Assembly: GCA_949775045.1 (NCBI GenBank)
Contig: OX459102.1
Coordinates: forward strand, 7,270,073 to 7,334,072
DNA: 64,000 nt
Origin: Metridium senile
Taxonomy: Eukaryota; Cnidaria; Anthozoa; Actiniaria; Metridiidae
Direction of reading: 5' to 3'
Shown here: positions 42,305-52,600 of the stretch, piece by piece
Layout: every line of letters starts with the position of its first letter
Position numbering within the stretch: the stretch's first letter is position 1
Notes under the pieces: generated by a model
Told to the model about the DNA's origin: nothing
Databases searched by the model: none
The model's input: only the letters and a program-made list of their open reading frames with translations
Position numbers and translations under genes: made by a program

Positions 42305-43225
42305 TATGATAACTAGGGTAAACTAGAGTGGACTGCGTCTGTGTTTGTAGGAAACAATTGGAGTAAAAATGTAACTAGCAGATTAACTAGGGTGGACTGC
42401 GTCAGTGATTGTAAGGAAACAATTGGAGTTAAAATGTAACTAGTAGATTAACTAGGGTGGACTGTGTCAGTGATTGTAAGGAAACAATTGGAGTTAAAAT
42501 GTAACTAGCAGATTAACTAGGGTGGACTGCGTCAGTGATTGTAAGGAAACAATTGGAGTTCAAATGTAACTAGCAGATTAACTAGGGTGGACTGTGTCAG
42601 TGATTGTAAGGAAACAATTGGAGTTAAAATGTAACTAGCAGATTAACTAGGGTGGACTGCGTCAGTGATTGTAAGGAAACAATTGGAGTTAAAATGTGAC
42701 TAGCAGATTAACTAGGGTGGACTGCGTCAGTGATTGTAAGGAAACAATTGGAGTTCAAATGTAACTAGCAGATTAACTAGGGTGGACTGTGTCAGTGATT
42801 GTAAGGAAACAATTGGAGTTAAAATTATGTAACTAGCAGATTAACTAGGGTGGACTGCGTCAGTGATTGTAAGGAAACAATTGGAGTTAAAATGTAACTA
42901 GCAGATTAACTAGGATGGACTGTGTCAGTGATTGTAAGGAAACAATTGGAGTTCAAATGTAACTAGCAGATTAACTAGGGTGGACTGTGTCAGTGATTGT
43001 AAGGAAACAATTGGAGTTCAAATGTAACTAGCAGATTAACTAGGGTGGACTGCGTCAGTGATTGTAAGGAAACAATTGGAGTTCAAATGGACCATAACTA
43101 GCAGTTAAACTAGTGTGGAGTGCACCAGTGTTTCTAAGTAAACTTTGTGAGCAAAAATGGACCATTACTAGCAGTTAAACTAGTGTGGACTGCACAAGTG
43201 TTTCCAAGTAAAGATTGGGAGCAAA
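42305..43225. repeat. 65-bp satellite array just after FSIP1 stop
   Basis: About twelve near-identical 65-bp units (gtaactagcagattaactag...gattgtaaggaaacaattgg) start at 42373, 42438, 42503 and so on, followed by two diverged units (about 43098-43225). It is bounded by the FSIP1 stop codon (42250) and AATAAA at 43302, so it probably lies in the 3' UTR. There are no spacers, so it is not CRISPR. Confidence 0.9.
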
Positions 43226-43301
43226 AATGGGTGGATCTATATTTTAAATATTTATAAATATCATTTGTACAGTTAATAAGCATAGCTTGGTGTTGAACTT
43301 G

Positions 43302-43307
43302 AATAAA
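43302..43307 (+). promoter_or_regulatory. Candidate FSIP1 poly(A) signal
   Basis: This is the first AATAAA I noticed downstream of the FSIP1 stop; another is at 43327-43332 in repeat sequence. Use is unproven. Confidence 0.35.
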
Positions 43308-43324
43308 TGTTTTGTATGTATAGT

Positions 43325-43565
43325 TCAATAAACAAGCAGGAGTGTTTTGTCAGGATTTATAACCACAAGGAGAAGCCAAGTGGTTTTAGACTTGAAAAAA
43401 CACGATCTGCGAGTTTATTAAACGGCTGCAAAAACTCCAACCTATATTTTGTGTTTTTGTAAAAAAAAAAATTAAGGATTTATGAAAAGAAAATTCAGGT
43501 TCAAGTTTATGTAAATATTTGGGGTGAATCTTTATCTTCAGTTAAAACACTCTTGTCAGAAAAGG
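43325..43565. repeat. Modular hairpin-head repeat, alternative head, copy 2
   Basis: gtgttttgtcaggatttata, the aaccacaaggagaagccaag block, agtttattaaacggctgc and aaaactccaacctatatttt match 40893-41168 in order. Confidence 0.75.
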
Positions 43566-43616
43566 TCATGAAATTCTGAACGCTGTAAAATGATTGTTGA
43601 ACGATGTTGAATGTAG

Positions 43617-43722
43617 GGGGTCAAATGGTCTCAATGTTAAAATGGGATGGCAAACAGCTTCAACATTGCCATTCAACAAAATCAAATGGGTTTTGAAACA
43701 AATGTTGAAGCCATTTGCTCGG
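43617..43722. mobile_element. Palindromic 'gttgaa' MITE family, copy 3
   Basis: Shorter copy with cttcaacattgccattcaac, aaaatcaaatggg and gttgaagccatttgctcggg. Only part of the palindrome is left. Confidence 0.6.
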
Positions 43723-43803
43723 GCCTTAATGTGAAACGCATTGCATATCACATATGCATAACATTACATTGAGAAACTACAATGAAATTGTTTAAAAATA
43801 ACC

Positions 43804-43809
43804 TTTAAT
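43804..43809 (-). promoter_or_regulatory. Candidate TMA7 poly(A) signal (ATTAAA)
   Basis: The minus strand reads ATTAAA about 175 bases past the TMA7 stop codon. No AATAAA was seen nearer. Confidence 0.35.
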
Positions 43810-43984
43810 TACCAGCTGGAATTGCTTTACAATTACGTTAAAACAAAAATCAGCAGTTTACACAACAGAGATAACATTCAATAATTCCAAAATGAATGTT
43901 TGAGTAGACTTGTGGGTAAAATATGATTAATGGAAACAAAGTGTTCTTGTGTGATTAAATATGACATTCTAAGTAACGTCTGCA

Positions 43985-46486
43985 TTATTTCTTCCCAGAT
44001 TTCTTCAGGCCGCCTCCACCTGAAATAATAATTTTAAATGAATGAATAAATGAATGGATAGATGGATGGATTATTGGATATATAAAAATGAATGAATGAA
44101 TGCATAGGTGGATGAATAATGGTTAGATAAATGATTGGATAGATGAATGAATGAATGGATAGATGGATGGATTATTGGATATATATGAATGAATGAATGC
44201 ATAGGTGGATGAATTGTTAGATAAATGATTGGATAGATGGATGGATAGATGGATGGATTATTGGATATATAAAAATGAATGCATAGGTGGATGAATGGTT
44301 AGATGAATGATTGGATAGATGAATGGATAGATGGATGGATTATTGGATATATAAAAATGAATGCATGAATGCATAGGTGGATGAATGGTTAGGTGGATGA
44401 ATGGTTAGATGAATGGTTAGATAAATGATTGGATAAATGGATGGATGAATGGATAGATGGATGGATTATTGGATATATAAAAATGAATGCATGAATGCAT
44501 AGGTGGATGAATGGTTAGATAAATGATTGGATAGATGGATGGATGAATGGATAGATGGATGGATGAATGGATAGATGGATGGAATATTTGATATATAAAA
44601 ATGAATGCATAGGTGGATGAATGGTTAGATAAATGATTGGATAGATGGATGGATAGATGGATGGAATATTTGATATATAAAAATGAATGCATAGGTGGAT
44701 GAATGGTTAGATAAATGATTGGATAGATGGATGATTGGATGGATAGATGGATGGATTATTGGATATATATGAATGAATGCATAAGTGGATGAATGGTTAG
44801 ATAAATGATTGGATAGATGAATGGATGGATGAATGGATATAAGAATGAATGAATGCATAGGTGGATGAATGGTTAGATGAATGGTTAGATAAATGATTGG
44901 ATGGATGAATGGATAGATGGATGGATTATTGGATATATATGAATGAATGAATGCATAGGTGGATGAATGGTTAGATAAATGATTGGATAGACTGAATGGA
45001 TAGATGGATGAATTATTGGATATATAAAAATTAATGAATAAATGCATAGGTGGATGAATTGTTAGATAAATGATTGGATAGATGGATGGATGGATTATTG
45101 GATACATAAAAATGAATGAATGAATGCATAGGTGGATGAATGGTTAGATAAATGATTGGATGGATGGATGGATGGATGGATTATTGGATACATAAAAATG
45201 AATGAATGAATGCATAGGTGGATGAATGGTTAGATAAATGATTGGATAGATGGATGGATGAATGGATGGATGGATGGATTATTGGATACATAAAAATGAA
45301 TGAATGAATGCATAGGTGGATGAATGGTTAGATAAATGATTGGATAGACTGAATGAATGGATAGATGGATGGATTATTGGATATATAAATATGAATGCAT
45401 AGGTGGATGAATGATTGGATAGACTGAATGAATGGATGGATGAAATAAATAATACAAAGATTGAAAACAAAAGAATGATTGATTAACTAGATGAAACTGA
45501 ATAAAATTATATAACAGATAAATGAATGATTGATTGAATGATTAATAAATGGGTGAATGGATATTGAGAAAGGTTGTAATGACTAGAATGTCTTTAATGA
45601 ATAATAGATAAACAATTGAATGGAATCATGATTAAATTGTGCATTAATAAATCAATTCTTCGAAGGGATGAACAAATATGCTGGGGTGGGGTTCAATTCC
45701 CACCAAGGGCATATGATATTTTTCTCATGTATCTGTATTTCACTTATACACCAAACGCATTTCAATTCATTAACAACAATATGGCTATGTGTATATTTAC
45801 ATACCCATTGGGCCTTTCTTAGATGCTTTTGCTTTGGCCTGTTCTAAAGCTTTCTTGTCCTCTTTTAGTTTCTGTTGGTGAGCTTGATCTTCCTACACGG
45901 GATTGAAATCAATAGACAGTTATGATGATGATGGTGATGATGCATGCAGACACTAGTATAAATGGATGAATGGTGATAATGATGACGACATTGATGATGG
46001 TGATGATCAATTCTAATGATGATCATCTATAACTGATGATAGTGATGACAATGATGATGGCAATGATGATTCTAATGATTACGATGACAATGAAAATGAT
46101 GATGATTATAACGATGATTGATATTGCTTGCAAACACATTTGATTGGGCTACCTGTGTTTTAACCAGTGTTTATTGCAGAAAATAACGATGTTTTTCTGC
46201 ATGATTAAAACAAATTTTGAACACTTTATTAAGGCCATTATTTAGAAAGTTTTTAAAGTCTTCTAAGTATATTTGAATCTATCTTTCTGAGCCATGTGGC
46301 TTACCTCATCCATATCTGCCTTTTGCTTTTTCGGCGCCTTCAGAGGCTTTTTCTTGCCACCTAACACACAACACGACGAGAACACTCATGTGAATAAACA
46401 TACAAACTGAAATTCGTCAATAAAGCATTGAAAAAACGGTAAAATTCACACAAAAAATCAGTCTACAAACCCTCTCTTCCCGACAT
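43985..46486 (-). CDS. TMA7: Translation machinery-associated protein 7, complete
   Basis: Minus-strand exons in transcript order: 46486-46471, 46360-46305, 45892-45805, 44019-43985; 195 nt, 64 aa, the same length as human TMA7 (CCDC72). It starts MSGREGGKKKPLKAPKKQ, continues with a Lys/Glu/Gln-rich helix (EDQAHQQKLKEDKKALEQ) and ends GGGGLKKSGKK, all hallmark blocks. TMA7 is a small, very basic ribosome-associated protein conserved across eukaryotes. Intron 3 (44020-45804) is almost entirely a minisatellite. The start codon is 186 bases from that of ATP5F1C on the opposite strand, implying a shared promoter. Confidence 0.95.
44040..45440. repeat. GGAT/GAAT minisatellite filling TMA7 intron 3
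   Basis: About 1.4 kb of units of roughly 75-100 bp containing gcataggtggatgaatggtt, agataaatgattggatag and ggattattggatata. Minus-strand frames up to 160 aa are repeat readings. Confidence 0.95.
45935..46130. repeat. GAT microsatellite in TMA7 intron 2
   Basis: Degenerate (GAT)n tract between TMA7 exons 3 and 2. Confidence 0.85.
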
Positions 46487-46672
46487 TACTGGTTTTTCAA
46501 AATCTGTACAACAACTGTGAGCCTGCGATATTATATTTGGATATATATCGAGTGCTTTGATTGGATTATTCAAATTTTTGACCAATTAGAAATGTGGATT
46601 TATTTACGAAGAAGTTTGTCAGCGGTGATATTGAATCACGTGACCCGGCACACCGCACTTGTGTGATCCAAG
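46487..46672. promoter_or_regulatory. Bidirectional promoter TMA7 / ATP5F1C
   Basis: The 186 bases between the two divergent start codons include tcacgtgac (about 46636), a CACGTG E-box in the extended form bound by USF/MITF-type factors. On the ATP5F1C side the sequence around the start is aagATGGCGGC, a YY1 consensus overlapping the start codon, as in many mitochondrial and ribosomal genes. There is no TATA box near either start. Confidence 0.65.
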
Positions 46673-49600
46673 ATGGCGGCTACTGTAGTATTTCTACCGG
46701 GAGCCGTTTTCAGGCCAGCAGCAAGGTAAAAACTCCATTTCAGACTTTTATCATAACTCAGAAACATTATTTGATAAATTAACTATCTATTTGAATAGTT
46801 CAGTTTTAATTTTGTGCTTTTCTTGTCCGTTTGTTTTAGCCTTGGAGTTAGGAACATGGTGACTTTGAAAGATCGTAAGTTGATATTCCACACAGTTAAA
46901 AGTCTATTTAATTTTGTTGATGCTTTGGTTAATAGATAATATGAATTAATGCTTACAGCTTGGAATCAAAGACCTTCATTTTGTAAACTTACATTTTAAA
47001 GTTAATTTCGTTAAATAATGGCAGATTTTGCTTTTTATATGTGTTTGTGTACTAAGTCTACAAATTACAGCCATTCCTCTTGTTATCCACAATTAAATTG
47101 AATTTTGCACTTTACTAATTGAGGTATTCTTGCCATTTCTGAGCTCATTTCTATAGAACTGCTTGATTTAAGGGAGGTTGACTTTGAGGTAGACGTGGCC
47201 TATGCAAGTCAATTATTGAGTCTAAACTGTGGAATAGAGAGCTCAAACCTTTTCTATTAATTGGTAGAGTCTTTGTAGTGATTGGCTTGTGTTGTTTTCA
47301 GTGTCGATGCGATTGAAGTCTGTGAAGAATATCCAAAAGATTACCAAATCTATGAAGATGGTGTCAGCTGCTAAGTTTGGCCGTGCAGAGAAGGAGTTGA
47401 AACCAGCACGTTCCTACGGCGCTGGTGCTTTAGGTAATGAAGATGAGAGTGATAGTGAGAATATATAGAGGATATTACATGGGCTCACGGAGATACACAT
47501 TTCATCTTGGAATGTTGAAATGAATCTCTCACAAGTGAGCGCAGCGAACGAGTGATATATTTTCAACATAAGAATATAAAATTTATCTCCAAGCGACCAT
47601 GTAATGTTCTGTTTATTATTTTATTCAATGAAAAGAAAACTTTTTTTAACTCAAGAAAAAATAAATAAAAAGCTGTGTAACCATAATAATGATATTTTCA
47701 CATGTTAAAATATCACATTTTTGAAACAGAGAAATATAGGTATTTCATTGACAATTATATAATAAACGCATATATTATCCTGGTTTACACCATTATCATC
47801 ACTTACATTATCATTGATAAATGAAAATGATGAATAGTGTAGAAATACCTGAAGTAGTTTAAGTAATAGATCAAGAAATATATGTTACCTCATTGATATC
47901 CAAACACAGAGAACTTAGTTAACAAAATGAGGCATAGCCAAGTTTTTCTAACCAGCTTCAAAGTGTTTGGCTTCTCAAACCATTAATAAGTCTTAGAGAA
48001 ATCCAAAGTGAATGTTTGTCAGATTTTATGTAAATTAAGATCACATAATTATCCAAACCTCCTTCACAGTTGTGATTTCCATTGTTTTGTCCTCATGAAT
48101 ATTTAATGAGTTTGAGAATAGCCCTTTTCCAAATTCGCATGACTGACTGTGAAACAATTAAATCCAGTACAGGGTGGAGTGGATGAATCTGCAGTACTTT
48201 CATTGTATTTTATCCACTCCAGCCTCATCTATTGTTTCATGATCAGTGAATCAGTGCAATTAATACTCCAGTTTCAAATTATCAAGCACCACTGTACTAT
48301 TTGACAAAAGGTTCATTCGCACAGGGGAATTACAAAAGCCTCAATTCACAGTGAATTCAAATGTGTTTTCCATTGTGACCCTGAAGATGGACAATTTGTC
48401 CAAAAGCTTGGTCGTTTAATTGTTTAATTACTGTGGTTTTTGACTTTCTGCAAACTTGGACATTTTAACGGCTTGTTGTGAAATACGTTTCTAGCTGCCA
48501 ATCAAGGATTTAAAAGAAACCAACTAATTAGTTTTATTTGACGGCAGCTAAAAACGTGTTTCGCAATAAGCTGTGGGAATGTCTGAGTTCGCAGAAAGTG
48601 GAAAATCGCAGTAAAAACATAGTTGAAACCATAATCATCCAAAATGTCGATACCTACGTACCATGAAATTTTGTGTAGTTTGGCAGTAATATTTTTTAGT
48701 GCTTTGCTTGAAATTTGTGAATATCTTTTTACACAACACATCAAGACCTAGCCTGGAGTATTATGAACGGTGCTGTAAAGTGTTTTCTCTCTTGTTTTGC
48801 AGCTCTGTATGAGAAAGTTGAGATCAAGCAAGATGAGGACAAACCTAACCATCTAGTGATAACAATATCATCTGACCGTGGTCTCTGTGGTGGTATTCAT
48901 TCTAGTCTGGCTAAAGCCGTGAAAGCAAACTTGGCTAACAACCAAGACAGAAATACAGCTATTATTTCCTTTGGGGACAAGACAAGGCAGATCTTGCAGA
49001 GAACTCATGGTATGGCTAATTCTAACACAATAATGTTACTGCAGTTTTCAACTTTCTGCAAACTCAGACATTTCAACAGCTTGTCGTGAAACATGTTTTT
49101 AGCTGCCGTTAATCAAAACTTATTAGTCGGTATCTTTTAAATCCTTGATTGGCAGCTAGCACCCGTTTCACAGGTTAATGAGAACAGCTCTAACCGTAAA
49201 ACACTCTACGGTGTGTGTCTTATTATATGATCGTCGCGGAATATTAAGCAATTAATGTAATTGCAATTATATAAGCCGAAAAAAATTTTGGTACTTCAAC
49301 GGGAATTGAACCCATGACCTTTGCTGAACTGGTGCAATGCTCTACCAACTGAGCTACGAAGTCACGTATGTTTGTAGGAGGACTACCAACTACAGTCACT
49401 ACACAATTCCATTGTGTTCTTTTGTGGTTATTTGACACTTTGTTTCACAGGTTAATGAGAACAGTTCTATAATTGTAAATGATGCTATTCATTTGTTAAT
49501 GTGTTGTTTTTATCCTTTCCTTCAGCTGATAATATGTTGATGACTTTCTCTGGTATTGGAAGAAAGCCACCAGTATTCTGTGAGGCACAGTTTCTAGCAC

Positions 49601-52600
49601 AAGAAGTCATCAATAGTGGCTTTGAGTTCAACCTGGGGGAGATGTACTACAATACTTTTAGGTGAGAAACCCATTCTAAAAGACGTTAGAAACAAAGAAA
49701 TGTCATTATGATGATCTTACATTTCAATAAATGGAAACTAGCGAGTTACCTAGTATATGCTGCGCCGGTGTTTGATATAAACGATAGGTAATATAATGTA
49801 ATTTGTAACACCGTAAAAAATGTTGACTTAACTTTACTGACGTTTCGAGCTTAAGCCGTTCATCGGAGTAAAAGGGGGCTAAAGCTTGAAACATCAGTAA
49901 TGTTAAGTCAACAATTTTTACGGTGTTACAACTTTCATTATATTACCTATCGTTTACATTTTCAATATATACCTAATCGCAAGAATGGTGTAACATGAAA
50001 ACAGAACAGTAATTTGAAAACAAAGGAATAACAAAAGAAAGAGTTTGGTGAAGTGATCTTCTTTTGTCTTTTAATTAATTCCTTTCCACTAAATTGCAAA
50101 AGTTTGGACAATGTTCTTGCAATCAAGGGTATATAATATAATATTGTAATAATAATATATTGAAATATATTATGTAAGATTGTGTGTAAGAATTTTGTTG
50201 TTGATGTCAATTATTGCTGTTCTGAATACTCCAGTTTTGAGTTCTTCATTGCACAGTCTTAGCCTCGATAGCGTGTGATATATTCTTTTGTTTGTAATAC
50301 AGTCAGTCGTAAGGAAGGGAATGCAAGCATCCACAAAGAATAGAAATACCTAGGGTGTTATTGCTGCTCTTTGATTAATTAGCAAACAAGTAAGCCTCGA
50401 GGCTAAGACTGTGCAAGGAAGAACTCGAAACTAGAGTATTAAGTTTTGATCCAGACCTTGAAATGGATTCATTTCACTTTCGGACACCTTTGCCAATGAT
50501 CCTGGTTTATCATGTGATCAAATTCTGTTAATTTTATTGGCTGATTACCTTGTAAATAATAAATGAGTTTGAGATGTCATAGTTAAATAAATATACACTG
50601 TAATAATTACTTGTTTGTGTTTACAGGTCTGTGGTTTCCTTCAAAGCAACTGCCGCTCCATTCTATTCATTTGATAACTTGAACAATGCCACAGAAGGTT
50701 AGCATGGAGGCTTTCATTTATCAGTCCGGGTTATAGTCAGATCTGACTATCCTTATGACGTCACGATTCTATTGTTTGCAAGGTGACATCAAAACATTCA
50801 GTCACGTGTAATAATAAAACGAAGGCAATTCAAAGCGGCGGACGCGTTCAGTGTTTATCAAACACGAACAAATTGGGCTAAATTTGTACAGAAAAAATGT
50901 CTTGTTTCTTGCAATACGGAGTCACCTATGTCAAACTAATATGGAAGATTATAATGAGGTGGGAGTTTTTAAAAATAAAACATTTTGGTGATAAACTTTT
51001 CAGAGTCAAAGTTTTGACATTCATCGTAACTGAAGTTCAATGAATTAAATTATTCAAACTTATCTTAGCTGGCTAGCTTTGAAATCTGAAGGCATCAACT
51101 GACAAATGTGGATTAGATTTTTCGTCGGTATCTAATATATTTCATGGTATATATACATGGAGTTACTTCCCTGACTTTGACGCAATGACTGTCCGTGCTG
51201 TATATGTTCTTAGACATTGATCCCGGTATCGATTTATGCGAGTATTTAGAAGGCTATTCCACGAAATTTAACGAGTTTAAAACGTTGTCCTTTATATATA
51301 AACATTTTTGTTCCTTGTAAGATGGGGATCGGATGGTGTATATGACCATGTTTGAATGTATTTCCGAGTAGAAAATGTGCTATTGCAATGTAAACATTAC
51401 AACAACAAGCGATATGAAAATGACTTAATTTTTTATTCATTTATATATTATAACATAGTTATATAATATAGACACTTTTGATGCTTCTAATAGTAGACAT
51501 TGAACCGGCTTTGCTCCTCTTTATATCAGATAAAACCTGAAACCAGAAACCAGAAATCAGGAATCATACACACACATGTTGACCTTTCTAGCTAGCTAAT
51601 TTTTAACATGAAACAACCAAATCATTTATTATAAACTAGAAATTATGCTCGCCAGTCTATACTGATATACATGAAAACTCAGTTCTGTATTCTGTAACTT
51701 ATTTTGATGAATTATACAATCATTCTTCGGCTTTTGCACCGCACACAAATCATAATTTCCCTTTACAAACTAGCGACACCGAGAAAGCTTCGTATACATA
51801 GGGGGCATTTATTTCATATCTCAAACTTTGAAAGTTGGTTACCAAAAAAATACGAGGGTTACCAAGCCGAAACTTCGCACATACACACTTTATTTACTTG
51901 CCTTCAAGGGAAAATTGTATCTAGTTTAATCAAAAATAGCTAACCCAACACAACACAAGACATTCCATTACTTACCATTTGATCATTATCAAAGATGGCG
52001 ACATCTAGTGAACTTAAATAGGCTTTTTCTCTTCGAGTAAGTCTTTCTTTGCTGTTTGAACGGAATTTGTGTAATATCTTATCACCTTCGAATCGATAGG
52101 TGTTCAAAAACATCCGGTAAAACATAGAAGACAAAAGATATTGAGGCCGAAGTGAGTCACGTCGTCGTTTCGTAGTCTCCTCGTGTTATGATCCGAAAGA
52201 CAATAGAATCGTGACGTCATAAGGATAGTCAGATCTGACTATAACCCGGACTGTTTATTAATGTATGAGGGCCGGGGAGGGGTCAGCAATATTGGAGGGG
52301 GGGGGGGGGGGGGGGGGGGGGCTGTCACATTATTTTTGGAAGCTATATAAAGGGGGGGATGGTTTGTTACAAATTGTATTTATTTATTTAGCTTTTTCCT
52401 TCGAACGAAGGAAGGGACACCATAACAGCTTATGCCAATTACTTTGGGCCCTGTAGTATGCTGTTTTATAGGGGTTTAGTAAAAACTGGACGACATATAG
52501 GGGGGTTATGATATTTTTGCCAACCAGGAAAGGGGGGTTTGGTAATATTTGGAAAAGACAACAGGTGATTTTATAGCATACAACACTGCTCATATGTTGA

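Noticed and set aside
42305..43225. Regular array considered as a CRISPR
   Set aside because: Units are contiguous, with no unique spacers, in an animal genome; it is a satellite.
44417..45470. Minus-strand frames up to 160 aa with repeated HPSIHPSI-like words
   Set aside because: Minisatellite in TMA7 intron 3.
49292..49363. Functional tRNA gene
   Set aside because: The A and B boxes are good, but the anticodon stem has a mismatch and the conserved U33 is missing.
52265..52456. Gly-rich frame over a G tract
   Set aside because: Crosses a long G run in a repeat element; not coding.
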